A DNA stretch of 64,000 bases from an uncultured Litoreibacter sp. (GTDB lineage Bacteria > Pseudomonadota > Alphaproteobacteria > Rhodobacterales > Rhodobacteraceae): positions 372,001 to 436,000 of the forward strand of contig CANMWQ010000001.1 in the NCBI GenBank assembly GCA_947501685.1, read 5' to 3'. The position numbers and the translations under genes were made by a program. The notes beneath the pieces are model-generated. The model was not told where the DNA came from. It made no database searches and saw only the letters and a list, made by a program, of their open reading frames with translations. Shown here piece after piece: positions 1-8,317 of the stretch. Within the stretch, counting starts at the first letter, position 1, and each line of letters begins with the position of its first letter.

Positions 1-372
1 GTGGTTCTTGCCATGCACGTCATTGGCAATGCAGCCGCCCACAGTGGCAAAGCCGGTGCCGGGCATCACGGTGGGCAGCCAGCCGCGCGGCGCAAAAACC
101 CGCGCGATCTCGCCCACTTTCAGACCCGCTTCGACCTCCAGAATGCCGGTGGTCTCGTCAAAGCCTATCATCCGGTCCAGCCGCACCATCTTCACCGCCG
201 GGCCGCCATCGTTCAGACACGCGTCGCCATAAGAGCGGCAATTGCCGATCGCGGGGCCGGGGTCATCGGCCAAAGCCGCGCGCAGGGAAGACACCCGTTC
301 AGGCCGTGCAACAGGCCCGGTGGCGGTCTTCACCCGGCCCCAGCCGGTATATGTCAAGGAATTCCAAAGCAT
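1..372 (-). CDS. FAD-binding (DprE1-like) oxidase, N-terminal part
   Basis: Reading the minus strand from an ATG at 372 gives 124 uninterrupted codons that run off the left edge, so only the N-terminus is present. The segment has the pattern of the FAD_binding_4 (PCMH-type) domain: an NCRSYGDACLN stretch near residue 44, and GTGFATVGGCIANDVHGKNH at the cut end, the usual flavin-cradling glycine-rich part. Family members include decaprenylphosphoryl-ribose oxidase DprE1 and other sugar or alditol oxidases; the substrate cannot be told from this piece. It starts 5 nt after the stop of the membrane-protein gene at 378-1376, so the two are probably co-transcribed and may act on the same lipid-linked or sugar substrate (inference). 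Confidence 0.8.
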   Translation of the reverse strand, partial: MLWNSLTYTGWGRVKTATGPVARPERVSSLRAALADDPGPAIGNCRSYGDACLNDGGPAVKMVRLDRMIGFDETTGILEVEAGLKVGEIARVFAPRGWLPTVMPGTGFATVGGCIANDVHGKNH

Positions 373-377
373 GATGT

Positions 378-1376
378 TCAGGCCTTTTTCGAGAATTGTT
401 CGGCGACCGGAAAGCTCAGCAGCCCGACCAGAATGGCAAACCACAAGGTGGTCACGCGGATGATGGCCATGGCGGGAAGGGCAATGGCCAGGGGCACGGC
501 TTGTGCGCTCAGCATCATCAGCATCGCGGCTTCCGCCCCGCCCACGCCACCCGGCGCGCCGGTCAGCCCACCCGCGAGGGTGGAAAATATGAAGATGACG
601 GTTGCCGTGGCCATGCCAATATCGGCGCCCATCCAACTCAGCAAGAGGTATAGCGCATAGCCCTCGGCGGTCCAACCAATCAGGCTCAGCACGAGTGCGG
701 GCAGAATGACCTTGGGGTCGCGAAACAGCGCCATGGAGCGCGCGGCCCGGCGTAGTCCCACAAATCGGCGCGGCCACCGCCCTGTCGCGCGCCACGCAAA
801 TGTAACGATCCGGGCCAGCAAGCCGGGCTTGGTCACGATGGCGGCAAAGACAAGCGCCACCAAAGCCACCGGGATTGCCGTGGCGGCATGCGCAGATTGC
901 GACAACACCACGCCGCCGCCCAACACCATGCCCATAGCCGCAATATCCACGATCCGGTCCGTGAAGGGCAGGGGCAGCAGCCGCTCGAACGGCCAGTCCG
1001 TCAGCCGTGAAATCCAGCGCAACCGCACCAGCTCCCCGATCCGGCCGGGGGTGACGGTCATCGCAAACCCACCCATGAAATGCAGCACATTCTGGCCCAC
1101 GCTCAACGGCAGCCCAAGCTGGCGGGCAAACAGATGCCACCGCAAGCCGCGAAAGCTGTAATTCACCATGGACAGCGCCAGCAGGGCCAGCAGCTGCATA
1201 AAACTCAGCGATCTGAGCTGGGACATCGTCTCCTCCCAGCCAATCGTGGCGGCGAGCCCGGCAAAGCCTATGACAAACAACGCCAGCAACCCGCCAAGGA
1301 TCACCAGATCGCGCTTGGGGGTTACTCTGGAGATTTGGGGCAGGGTTGGCCCGGTGCTGCTCATCGTTAATATCAT
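378..1376 (-). CDS. LPG synthase TM-region / UPF0104 family membrane protein
   Basis: A 332-residue integral membrane protein with about eight hydrophobic helices. It has the pattern of the lysylphosphatidylglycerol-synthase TM / UPF0104 (YbhN-like, PF03706) family, including a GRIGELVRLRW segment near residue 115 and the glycine-rich GGLTGAPGGVGGAEA loop near residue 270. Members are inner-membrane proteins, some of which move or modify lipids; no specific substrate is evident. The first ATG is at 1376, and a second in-frame ATG at 1364 is also possible because neither has a clear ribosome-binding site. The gene lies 5 nt upstream of the FAD oxidase, forming a two-gene unit. Confidence 0.8.
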   Translation of the reverse strand: MILTMSSTGPTLPQISRVTPKRDLVILGGLLALFVIGFAGLAATIGWEETMSQLRSLSFMQLLALLALSMVNYSFRGLRWHLFARQLGLPLSVGQNVLHFMGGFAMTVTPGRIGELVRLRWISRLTDWPFERLLPLPFTDRIVDIAAMGMVLGGGVVLSQSAHAATAIPVALVALVFAAIVTKPGLLARIVTFAWRATGRWPRRFVGLRRAARSMALFRDPKVILPALVLSLIGWTAEGYALYLLLSWMGADIGMATATVIFIFSTLAGGLTGAPGGVGGAEAAMLMMLSAQAVPLAIALPAMAIIRVTTLWFAILVGLLSFPVAEQFSKKA

Positions 1377-1495
1377 TGCCTTTGGCGGCTACCCGTAGAA
1401 TCGGGCGCGAATATGAAATTGTTTCCACAATTGGAACATAGCAGAGTGAATGTTGAGCCGCTGCATGCCGGCCTCGGCCTCACCGAAACATTATG

Positions 1496-2170
1496 TCAGC
1501 TCAGCCGCAAGAACTCCGACACGTTAGCGGTGTTGTTGAAAAACGGGACCGATGCGGGCGCGCCCCCCGATTTTGCCAGCGCCGCCACCTCCGCCAGCAC
1601 GACCTCCGTTATAAAGGGCAGGTTCAGCGCGCGGGCGTCGTCCAGCCGCACCCAGTGCAGATGGCTCAGCTCGTCCTGCGCATCCGAGAAATCATCGAGA
1701 TCACCCATCGCCATCTCTGCCCGCACCAGAAAAAACCGCGCATCAAAGCGCCGTGGCCGCATCGGAGGCGTAATGGCCCGGAAAAAATAATGAAACCCTT
1801 CGGCGGAGGGCTGCAAACCGGTGGCGTAAAACCCGGCCCAATCCGGGTCCATTTCCGCAGGCGCGGCCCCCGGCACACCAAACCGCAGCCCGGTTTCCTC
1901 CCAGACTTCCCGGATCGCGGAGGCCACAATCGCGTGCTCCAACCCCACCGGGCTGCGCTGCCCCAGCCGCGCCATGCTCTTCGCGTCAGGATAGCCCGCC
2001 AAGCTGACCGCGCCGTCGCTCAGATCAACGGCCCCACCGGGAAACACGTATTTATTCGGCATGAATGCCGCCGTCTTGCCGCGCTGGCCCATCAAAACCT
2101 TCGGGTCACCGCCCGCGTCGCGCAGCAAAACCACGCTGGCCGCGTCGCGAATGGGTGTGTCCTCCCCCAT
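1496..2170 (-). CDS. Nudix hydrolase, NUDT19/CoA-diphosphatase-like
   Basis: A 224-residue Nudix protein. The hallmark REVWEETGL of the Nudix box is present, preceded by FPGG near the N-terminus (NKYVFPGGAVDL). The spacing of the upstream glutamate in the box is slightly off the strict GX5EX7REUXEEXGU pattern. The N-terminal AASVVLLRD and FMPNKYVFPGG pattern resembles the NUDT19/RP2p group, whose characterised members split CoA or acyl-CoA to 4'-phosphopantetheine and ADP; that substrate is inference. The start is placed at 2170 because its ATG overlaps the stop of the DUF983 gene as TGATG, a typical coupling; an upstream ATG at 2206 would extend 36 bases into that gene. Confidence 0.8.
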   Translation of the reverse strand: MGEDTPIRDAASVVLLRDAGGDPKVLMGQRGKTAAFMPNKYVFPGGAVDLSDGAVSLAGYPDAKSMARLGQRSPVGLEHAIVASAIREVWEETGLRFGVPGAAPAEMDPDWAGFYATGLQPSAEGFHYFFRAITPPMRPRRFDARFFLVRAEMAMGDLDDFSDAQDELSHLHWVRLDDARALNLPFITEVVLAEVAALAKSGGAPASVPFFNNTANVSEFLRLS

Positions 2171-2571
2171 CAGGCGGATTTGAACCCGTGCATCCGTTTG
2201 GCCCATTGGATGCCCACAACCGCGCCCTTCATACGCGGCAGCAGGTAAAGCGACAGCGCAACGCAGAACACCGAAAACCCGATGGCCACGGACAGCGGGT
2301 CCGGCTCGAAATGCGAAAATGTCAGATGCAGCAGCGGGGCCATCAGATGGCCCACCACCAGAATGGTCAGATAGGCAGGTCCGTCATCGGCGCGGTGGTG
2401 ATGCAGCTCTTGCCCGCAGGAGCCGCAGCTGTGCTGCACTTTCAAATACCCGTCAAACAATGGCCCCATACCGCAATTCGGGCAGCGCTTGCGCCAGCCG
2501 CGCAGCATCGCAGGTTTGGCCAAACGGCCAGAAAGCTCGGTCTCGGGCAGGAGGGATACGTCTTGCGCCAT
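2170..2571 (-). CDS. DUF983 family membrane protein
   Basis: A 133-residue protein with a Cys4 zinc-ribbon-like segment, CPNCGMGPLFDG then CGSCG about 20 residues on, followed by two hydrophobic helices near the C-terminus. This is the layout of DUF983, a small alphaproteobacterial inner-membrane family often near cytochrome oxidase or Nudix genes; its function is not established. The start is set at 2571 (MAQDVSLLPE); an in-frame ATG 90 bases upstream adds a tail that does not look like the family. It is translationally coupled to the Nudix hydrolase through a TGATG overlap. Confidence 0.85.
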   Translation of the reverse strand: MAQDVSLLPETELSGRLAKPAMLRGWRKRCPNCGMGPLFDGYLKVQHSCGSCGQELHHHRADDGPAYLTILVVGHLMAPLLHLTFSHFEPDPLSVAIGFSVFCVALSLYLLPRMKGAVVGIQWAKRMHGFKSA

Positions 2572-2765
2572 GGGCGTGGTCCTTGTCGTTACCCCTATAC
2601 TATAGGCCCAAACGCGCGCCATTGCACGGGGCCCAAGCGGCCCGGCGTCGCAATGTCGCAATTATTTTTTGCGGATCGCGACGGAAACCGAAACCCCGCC
2701 CGTTTGAGAATGTAACAGCGCGAATGAGGCGCTGATCCACGTAGACCCAAAAAGGACCAAACCCC

Positions 2766-3218
2766 ATGAGCAAGACACATATCTTCGCCAAAGCCACAAT
2801 GATCGCAGCCGCTGCCCTGTTGACCACGCCAACGCTCAGCTTTGCCAAAGGCGGCGGCCACGGCCCTCGCGCCAGCTTTGAGGCACTGGACACCGATAGC
2901 AGCGGCGAGCTCACCGTGGCGGAATTGCAAGCGGCCAGCGTGGCCCGGTTCGAGCAGGCCGACGCCAATGGCGACGGGTTTCTCAGCGCCGATGAGATCA
3001 CCCGAAAGGACAGCGACCGCGCCGCCAAACGCGTCGCCCGCATGATCGAAAAACGCGATGCAAATGGCGACGGCCAGCTGAGCCTTGAGGAGATGCAGCC
3101 CAGCGAAGACCGCCTCGCCAAACGCCTCGCCCGGCTCGACACGGACGGCAATGGCGCGATCTCGCAGGAGGAATTCGAGGCCATGAAGCACCATCGCCAG
3201 AAACGCGCCAGCAAGTAA
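2766..3218 (+). CDS. Exported calcium-binding protein with four EF-hand loops
   Basis: A 150-residue protein with an N-terminal signal peptide (about residues 1-27, ending near TLSFAKG). It then has four regularly spaced EF-hand loops: DTDSSGELTVAEL, DANGDGFLSADEI, DANGDGQLSLEEM and DTDGNGAISQEEF. Each keeps acidic residues at positions 1, 3, 5 and 12, so all four should bind Ca2+ in the periplasm or outside the cell. It lies 82 nt upstream of the ECF sigma gene on the same strand, which suggests it could be a target or partner of that sigma system; this is inference from position. The role of the protein is unknown. Confidence 0.85.
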   Translation: MSKTHIFAKATMIAAAALLTTPTLSFAKGGGHGPRASFEALDTDSSGELTVAELQAASVARFEQADANGDGFLSADEITRKDSDRAAKRVARMIEKRDANGDGQLSLEEMQPSEDRLAKRLARLDTDGNGAISQEEFEAMKHHRQKRASK

Positions 3219-3300
3219 ACGCATGGGCCCGGCGGATCGTCTCTGCCGGGCCACCCCGCCATTGTGCGCCACGCGCGCGCTGGCCTAACATCACCCCGGC

Positions 3301-3876
3301 ATGGACATGGCATTGGATCAAAGCACCCAAGTTTCGGACGACGCTTTGCTGGCGCTCTATGCCAATGGCGACCCGCTGGCCGCCGCTGAGCTGACGCAAC
3401 GCTTGGCGCCCCGGCTGCTCTCCTTCGCCAACCGCATGCTGTGCGATCTGGCCGAGGCCGAGGACGTGGTCCAGGACACCATGCTGCGGCTGTGGAAAAT
3501 CGCCCCCAAATGGGTGCCGGGGGCCGCGAAACCTTCGACATGGGCGTTCCGCGTGGCCTCCAACCTATGCACCGACCGGCTGCGCAAACGGCGCGGCGTG
3601 GGGCTCGACGAAATCGCGGAGCCCGTCAGCGACGCCCCCGATATGGAGACGCAACTGATGCAAACTGAACGCGCCACGGCGCTGGATGACGCTCTGCAAA
3701 CCCTACCGGACCGGCAGCGGCAAGCGGTGGTCCTGCGCCACATCGAGGGGCTGTCCAACCCCGATATTGCCGAGATATTAGAGATCAGCACCGAAGCGGT
3801 TGAAAGCCTGACCGCACGGGGCAAACGCGCGCTGGCCACCGCTTTGGCCAGCCGCAAAGAGGAGCTGGGACTATGA
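3301..3876 (+). CDS. ECF-type RNA polymerase sigma factor
   Basis: A 191-residue sigma-70 family protein with only regions 2 and 4, as in extracytoplasmic-function sigma factors. Region 2 spans roughly residues 25-95 (FANRMLCDLAEAEDVVQDTMLRLW). Region 4 spans about 125-180 (LPDRQRQAVVLRHIEGLSNPDIAEILEISTEAVESLTARGKRAL), a helix-turn-helix for the -35 element. It recruits RNA polymerase to stress promoters. The stop overlaps the start of the next gene by 4 nt (ATGA), so the two proteins are made together, as usual for a sigma factor and its regulator. No convincing ribosome-binding site is visible before the ATG at 3301, and an ATG at 3307 is an alternative. Confidence 0.9.
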   Translation: MDMALDQSTQVSDDALLALYANGDPLAAAELTQRLAPRLLSFANRMLCDLAEAEDVVQDTMLRLWKIAPKWVPGAAKPSTWAFRVASNLCTDRLRKRRGVGLDEIAEPVSDAPDMETQLMQTERATALDDALQTLPDRQRQAVVLRHIEGLSNPDIAEILEISTEAVESLTARGKRALATALASRKEELGL

Positions 3877-4253
3877 CACGACCCCCGAAATCTGCGCTTG
3901 ATGAGGGCGCCCTCGACGCGCTCTTTGACGCCGCACCCAAGCCCGCGCCCAGCGCCGCGCTGACCGCCCGAATTCTGCGCGACGCGCAGGCGCATCAGCC
4001 CCAAACCGCGCCTCCCGCCCTGCCGCAACGCGGCCTGTTCGGGGCGCTGGCCAATGCACTTGGCGGCTGGCCCACGCTGGGCGGGCTGGCCACCGCCACG
4101 CTGGCCGGGCTCTATATCGGGATCGCGCAACCCGACCTGTTGAGCGGCCAGATCATTGGTGTCACGGCAGATGCGACTGAGGAAGACGCCCTGACGGGCC
4201 TGCTTCCCGGCGATAGCCTGTTCTTTGACACCGCGTTTCTTGACGAAGGGTAA
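3873..4253 (+). CDS. Small one-TM protein coupled to the ECF sigma factor; possible anti-sigma factor
   Basis: A 126-residue protein of unassigned family. The N-terminal 60 residues are soluble and rich in Ala and Pro. One hydrophobic segment at about residues 63-87 (GGWPTLGGLATATLAGLYIGIA) is followed by about 40 acidic residues. A cytoplasmic N-terminus, one membrane pass and a short periplasmic tail is a common anti-sigma layout. The 4-nt overlap with the sigma gene supports that role, but no ZAS zinc motif (HX3CX2C) is present, so the anti-sigma function is inference. The next gene begins 6 nt downstream, completing a three-gene operon. Confidence 0.65.
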   Translation: MTRPPKSALDEGALDALFDAAPKPAPSAALTARILRDAQAHQPQTAPPALPQRGLFGALANALGGWPTLGGLATATLAGLYIGIAQPDLLSGQIIGVTADATEEDALTGLLPGDSLFFDTAFLDEG

Positions 4254-4259
4254 TTTTCG

Positions 4260-4748
4260 ATGAACGACACCGGGTCCAATCCTGAACAAAAATCTGAAAA
4301 ACCGTGGATGCGCATCCTGCTTGTGGCCTCGCTGGGGCTCAATCTGGCGATCGCGGGGATGTTTGTCGGCGCGAAACTCTCTGGCGGGCAACACCGCAAT
4401 TGGGACCGGGGCCGCGAGGCCGCGCAGCTTGGCCCCTATGGCCGTGCCTTCACCAAGGAGGACCGCGCGGCACTGCGCCAAAACATGCAGGCCCGCGGCG
4501 ATAGCTTTCGCACCCATCGCAAAAATATGCGCGCGGCGGCCACCGCCCTCATTGAAACCCTGCGTGCCGAGCCCTTCGACATCGACGCCGCCCGCACCGT
4601 TCTCGCCACTCAACGCAGCGCCCAAATCGCGCTGCAAGATGAGGGCCAGGAGCTGATGTTGAACCATCTGGCAAGCATGACCCCCGAGGCCCGTGCGACC
4701 TTTGCCGATAATCTGGAAAAAGGTCTCAAACGCCGCAAACCGCGTTGA
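4260..4748 (+). CDS. Membrane-anchored periplasmic metal-sensor-like protein (CnrX/CpxP-like fold)
   Basis: A 162-residue protein with one N-terminal transmembrane helix (about residues 18-38, MRILLVASLGLNLAIAGMFVG) and a helical periplasmic part rich in Arg, Ala and Gln. Length, anchor and helical hairpin resemble the heavy-metal-resistance sensor family (CnrX/ZraP/CpxP-like), which measures metals or envelope stress and passes the signal to a membrane anti-sigma factor. Few His, Met or Cys ligands are visible, so metal binding is unproven. Position directly after the sigma and putative anti-sigma genes supports a sensor role. Confidence 0.65.
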   Translation: MNDTGSNPEQKSEKPWMRILLVASLGLNLAIAGMFVGAKLSGGQHRNWDRGREAAQLGPYGRAFTKEDRAALRQNMQARGDSFRTHRKNMRAAATALIETLRAEPFDIDAARTVLATQRSAQIALQDEGQELMLNHLASMTPEARATFADNLEKGLKRRKPR

Positions 4749-4783
4749 AGGCATAGGCAAAACGCCCGCCCGAAACGCCCGAC

Positions 4784-6163
4784 CTACGCAGCCTGACTGA
4801 TGCTCACCCGGTTGCGCCCATGCGCTTTGGAGCGGTAAAGCGCCGTATCCGCCCGCGCCAGCAACTCGTCCACCTCAATGGCGGCCCCGTCGCTGTGAAA
4901 CAGCCCAATGCTCATCGTGACTCTGAGTGAGGCACCCCCCTTGCTCATGGGGATCCGGGTGCGGTCAATGATCTTTCGCAGCCGCTCTGCGGTGGCCACG
5001 GCCTGCGCGCGGGAGGCACCGGGCAGGGCGACCAGAAACTCCTCCCCGCCGATACGCGCCAGCAAGTCGCTGTCACGCAGATTGGCGCTCAACGCGTCGG
5101 AAATATGGGTCAGCACGTCGTCGCCTGCGGCATGGCCATGCAGGTCGTTGATCTTCTTGAAATGGTCCAAGTCCAGCATTAACAGCCCATATGCGTCTCC
5201 AGACCCCGCGATCTGCGCCAGTTTCCGCGTCGCGTAGCGGCGGTTGTAAAGCCCGGTCAGCGGGTCGGTCACGGCCAGCCGCAAGCCGTTATGCAGCGAT
5301 TGCCGTCTGGCATCCTGGCCTTGCTTGAAACGCGCCTGTTTGCGCGCTCGTATCGCCAGCTCCGTCGCGGAAATGTCGCTTGATACCACGTTATCCGCGC
5401 CCAGATCAAAGGCCCGCGCCGCAAAGATGGAGCGGTCTTGCTCCAGCGTCATAATCAGCCCCGCGCCGGTGCCCACGGCACTGCTGCGCAGGTCCGACAG
5501 CTGGGTCAGGGCGGCCTCTTCCTCGCCTGCGGCGACCATCAGAACAATTGTGTCAATCGCGGCACCGGACACATCTTCGCCGCCCAGCAACACGCTGCCA
5601 AAATCGCGCACATCCAGCGCCATTGTCACGCCAGAGGCCGCTTCCATCGCGTCAGCACAGTCCTGCGCCCGAGCGCGCGTCCGCGCAATCACCGCAATCC
5701 GTGCGGGCCGCGCGGGGTCTTCGTCACCCGTGCTGCTCAGCTCGTCCAGCACCAGCTGGTCCTGCCGCCCGCCGCCATCTGCCGTACAGCGCCGCATCAC
5801 CGCGCGCAGCTGTGCCAAAAGCACCCGCTCGCCCACAGGGCGGCGGATCACCTCGTCAAAGCCCGCGCGAAACGCGGCCATGATCTGCGCGTCATCGCCC
5901 GTATCCGTCGTCATGATCACCGGCATGGAGCGCGTCAGCGGGTTGGTCTTGATCGCGCTGCAAAATGAAAACACGGTCTTGCCGCCCATGCCTTCCAGCC
6001 CCGCATCCATAAACACGACGTCGCAGGGGGTGGCGGTCAGCTTGGCACGCGCCTCCGCCAGGTCGCAGGCCATCACCACGTCATAATGCGCAGCGCTCAG
6101 TTTCGCCTTCATCACGATGCGGCGCGTCGGCAGCGCGTCTACGATCAAAATACGTCGGCCCAT
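4784..6163 (-). CDS. PleD-like response regulator with GGDEF diguanylate cyclase domain
   Basis: A 459-residue protein with REC-REC-GGDEF order. The first receiver has the acidic pocket at residue 9 and the acceptor Asp at about residue 53 (DVVFMDAGLEGM). The second receiver lacks the acceptor (IDTIVLMV), so it is an adaptor, as in PleD. The catalytic GGEEF motif is at about 372-376, with an RDSD inhibitory I-site (RxxD) five residues before it, so product feedback is expected. It makes c-di-GMP from GTP and controls motility and surface growth in relatives. The start at 6163 (MGRRILIVD) fits the receiver; longer in-frame starts add unrelated sequence. The usual partner DivK is not adjacent. 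Confidence 0.9.
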   Translation of the reverse strand: MGRRILIVDALPTRRIVMKAKLSAAHYDVVMACDLAEARAKLTATPCDVVFMDAGLEGMGGKTVFSFCSAIKTNPLTRSMPVIMTTDTGDDAQIMAAFRAGFDEVIRRPVGERVLLAQLRAVMRRCTADGGGRQDQLVLDELSSTGDEDPARPARIAVIARTRARAQDCADAMEAASGVTMALDVRDFGSVLLGGEDVSGAAIDTIVLMVAAGEEEAALTQLSDLRSSAVGTGAGLIMTLEQDRSIFAARAFDLGADNVVSSDISATELAIRARKQARFKQGQDARRQSLHNGLRLAVTDPLTGLYNRRYATRKLAQIAGSGDAYGLLMLDLDHFKKINDLHGHAAGDDVLTHISDALSANLRDSDLLARIGGEEFLVALPGASRAQAVATAERLRKIIDRTRIPMSKGGASLRVTMSIGLFHSDGAAIEVDELLARADTALYRSKAHGRNRVSISQAA

Positions 6164-6247
6164 AAAGGCGAATACCTTTTGCTTGTGTTGCTCTGAGGCA
6201 AAGGTAAACGTGAGTGTCTTAAATAAGTCTTTACGAGGGACGAGATC

Positions 6248-6526
6248 ATGAATGCAGACGCCGCCCAAGCGCTGGCCTTGCAGGCGCTGGCATGGATCAT
6301 TTCCACCGATGATCTGGCCGGGGTCTTCATGGGCTCTACGGGCGTCAGCGCCGATGATTTGCGCGCCCAAGCCAGTGATCCGGCCTTTCTGGGCTCGGTG
6401 CTGGACTTCATGTTGATGAATGACGACTGGGTCACCGGGTTCTGCGATCACGCCAAGTTCGACTATCACGACCCGCTGCGCGCCCGGCAGCTGTTGCCGG
6501 GCGGCGATTTGCCGAACTGGACCTAG
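6248..6526 (+). CDS. DUF3572 domain protein
   Basis: A 92-residue acidic helical protein with the DUF3572 pattern: ALALQALAWI at the N-terminus, then GVSADDLRAQASDPAFLGSV and LDFMLMNDDWVTGFCD. It is a small alphaproteobacterial family with no known function. A GAGGGACGAG stretch just upstream could serve as a ribosome-binding site. The gene is divergent from the diguanylate cyclase (84 nt apart) and converges on ribH, overlapping its end by 4 nt. Confidence 0.85.
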   Translation: MNADAAQALALQALAWIISTDDLAGVFMGSTGVSADDLRAQASDPAFLGSVLDFMLMNDDWVTGFCDHAKFDYHDPLRARQLLPGGDLPNWT

Positions 6527-6960
6527 GCCGCTTTCACGGCGCTTTCCAGGTTTTCCAGCATCAGGGCCGCCCGCGCGGCCTCCCGGCCTTTTTCCACGAA
6601 ATGCGCTTTGAATATGCCGATATGATGCGCCGTTTCCTGAAAATGATGCGGGGTCAGCGACACCGACAGCACCGGCACTCCGGTTGTCAAACCGGCCTGC
6701 ATCAGCCCGTCCACGACCGCCGAGGCCACAAAATCATGGCGGTAAATCCCGCCATCCACCACCAAGGCCGCGCAGATCACGGCGCCATACGCCCCGGTGC
6801 CAGCTAACTTCTGCGCCATTAGCGGCATTTCAAACGCGCCCGGAACGTCGATCACGTCCACTTGGGCTGCAGGTATCAGCTCGCAAAACCCGGCCAAGGC
6901 TTGATCCACAATCTCGGCATGCCAATTGGCTTTCACGAACGCATATCGGGTGAGTGTCAT
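6523..6960 (-). CDS. ribH: 6,7-dimethyl-8-ribityllumazine synthase, RibH2 type
   Basis: A 145-residue lumazine synthase, which condenses 5-amino-6-ribitylaminouracil with 3,4-dihydroxy-2-butanone 4-phosphate, the penultimate step to riboflavin. Visible family features are FVKANWHAEIVDQ at the N-terminus, the VPGAFEMPL substrate loop near residue 42, and SLTPHHFQE with adjacent His residues near 105. The sequence resembles the decameric RibH2 isozymes of Rhizobiales and Brucella more than the icosahedral RibH1. An AAGGAG box lies 8 nt before the ATG. The gene stands alone under an FMN riboswitch, without ribD, ribE or ribBA nearby. Confidence 0.92.
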   Translation of the reverse strand: MTLTRYAFVKANWHAEIVDQALAGFCELIPAAQVDVIDVPGAFEMPLMAQKLAGTGAYGAVICAALVVDGGIYRHDFVASAVVDGLMQAGLTTGVPVLSVSLTPHHFQETAHHIGIFKAHFVEKGREAARAALMLENLESAVKAA

Positions 6961-7055
6961 TGCATGGGTCTCCTTCTTCGCAACAAAAACACGTCACCAA
7001 GGCGATCCCGTTTGCACGCAGCCGCCCCCTTGAAACAGGGAAGGCCACGTCCACA

Positions 7056-7182
7056 CGCTCTCTCTCATCCGGACTATGACCGTCGGCTCAGGAATTACAC
7101 CTGATCTGCTGACACCCCTCATCTGAAAGGTCGCTCGCGGGCTATCACCGCCGGTGGGGAATTGCGCCCCGCCCTGAGAACG
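7056..7182 (-). promoter_or_regulatory. FMN riboswitch (RFN element) upstream of ribH
   Basis: On the minus strand the leader carries the conserved RFN blocks in order: TTCTCAGGGCGGGG, CCCCACCGGCGGT, then GTCAGCAGATC, GGTGTAATTCC, GAGCCGACGGT and CATAGTCCGGATG, closing with a GAGAGAG strand that pairs with the 5' end. This is the six-helix FMN aptamer. About 95 nt separate it from the ribH start codon. No U-rich terminator is visible, so control of translation start is more likely than attenuation (inference). Confidence 0.95.
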
Positions 7183-7265
7183 ACCCCATCTTTCCCCCAA
7201 ATCGCCGCTGGCGCAAGCACGCATCGAGACATACTCTGTTTCCAAAACGACAAGAGGCGCGCGGC

Positions 7266-7952
7266 ATGATCAGCGGTATTTTATTCGACAAGGACGCCAC
7301 TTTGCTGGATTTCGGCAAAATGTGGGGCGATTGGGCCTATACCCATCTCTCGGATCTGTCTGAAGGAGACGACACGCTCTTTCACCGCCTCGCCGCCGCG
7401 ATTGACTATGACCCGGCCACCCGCAATTTTGCGCCCTCCAGCCCCGTCATCGCAGGCACGCCCGAGGAAGGCGTGGACCTGATCCTCCCCCATCTGCCCA
7501 ACTGGACCCGCGACGCGCTTTTGCGCCATTCCAACGACACAGCCCGCACGGCCCCCGTCCATGCCATCGTGCCGCTTGACCCGGTGCTCTCCCGCTTGGG
7601 TCAAAGCGCCAAACTGGGCATCGCCACCAATGACAGCGCGCACTCCGCCCGCACCCATATGGAGACGCTTGGCATCGCTCACCATTTCACCGCTATCCTC
7701 GGCTCCGACAGCGGCCACGGCGGCAAACCCGCCCCCGGCATGTGCTTGGCTTTTGCGGATCAAACCGGCCTCGCCCCCGCCCAGATCGCGATGGTCGGAG
7801 ACAGCCTCCACGACCTCCACGCCGGCCGCGCCGCCGGCATGATCTGCGTCGCCGTCACCTCCGGCTTCGCCACGGCCCAGGAGCTGTCCCCTTTCGCCGA
7901 CGCCGTACTGGGCGATGTGTCAGAGCTGCCCGATTGGGTGGCCGCGCGGTGA
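7266..7952 (+). CDS. HAD-superfamily hydrolase, phosphoglycolate-phosphatase-like
   Basis: A 228-residue HAD hydrolase of the Gph/CbbY kind. Motif I is FDKDATLLD (Asp8 nucleophile, Asp10 acid/base; Ala replaces the usual Gly). Motif II is in GIATNDS near residue 120, a Lys lies in GHGGKPAPGM near 156, and motif IV is MVGDSLHDL near 178. A helical cap lies between motifs I and II. The likely reaction is Mg2+-dependent removal of phosphate from a small phosphoester such as phosphoglycolate, but the substrate is not fixed by sequence. It is divergent from ribH across the riboswitch leader. Confidence 0.85.
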   Translation: MISGILFDKDATLLDFGKMWGDWAYTHLSDLSEGDDTLFHRLAAAIDYDPATRNFAPSSPVIAGTPEEGVDLILPHLPNWTRDALLRHSNDTARTAPVHAIVPLDPVLSRLGQSAKLGIATNDSAHSARTHMETLGIAHHFTAILGSDSGHGGKPAPGMCLAFADQTGLAPAQIAMVGDSLHDLHAGRAAGMICVAVTSGFATAQELSPFADAVLGDVSELPDWVAAR

Positions 7953-8317
7953 GGGCGCACTGACCAAGAACGCTAGCATCCGACCTGAGTTCAACGCTCT
8001 GACCCGCCCGGACTCAAGCCGCAGGCACCGACCCGGCGCAAGCCCCGACCGACAGGCGATTGCCCTTCGCAATCGCCGAGAGGGGCCGTCCCAGCGGGCT
8101 GGCGCTTTTGAAGCAGATGCGCTCCGCATATTCGGAAGATGTGTTTGGCCACCATAAAGCACTGTCGAATGACCGCAGCAGCGCCACCCCACGGTCTTGC
8201 GCCCGCCCGGCTTGGGAGGGCTGGATTGCGGACAAAGTTGCCATTACCTGTTGGAGCTTTGTAGACTATGTTTTTCATTGAACATGTGTCTTGGGACATA
8301 CTAGCAAAGGTGCAGGG
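7953..8317. other. Intergenic stretch without a convincing gene; contains a perfect hairpin
   Basis: No reading frame here looks coding on either strand. At 8055-8077 there is a perfect 9-bp inverted repeat (GGCGATTGC / GCAATCGCC) with a 5-nt loop and no following T-run, so it is not a standard intrinsic terminator for the HAD gene. From about 8230 onward the sequence becomes AT-richer and leads into the lower-GC gene that follows. Confidence 0.5.

Noticed and set aside
8055-8077. Hairpin GGCGATTGC...GCAATCGCC as an intrinsic terminator of the HAD gene
   Set aside because: No T-run follows, and it lies about 100 nt after the stop; recorded only as a hairpin.
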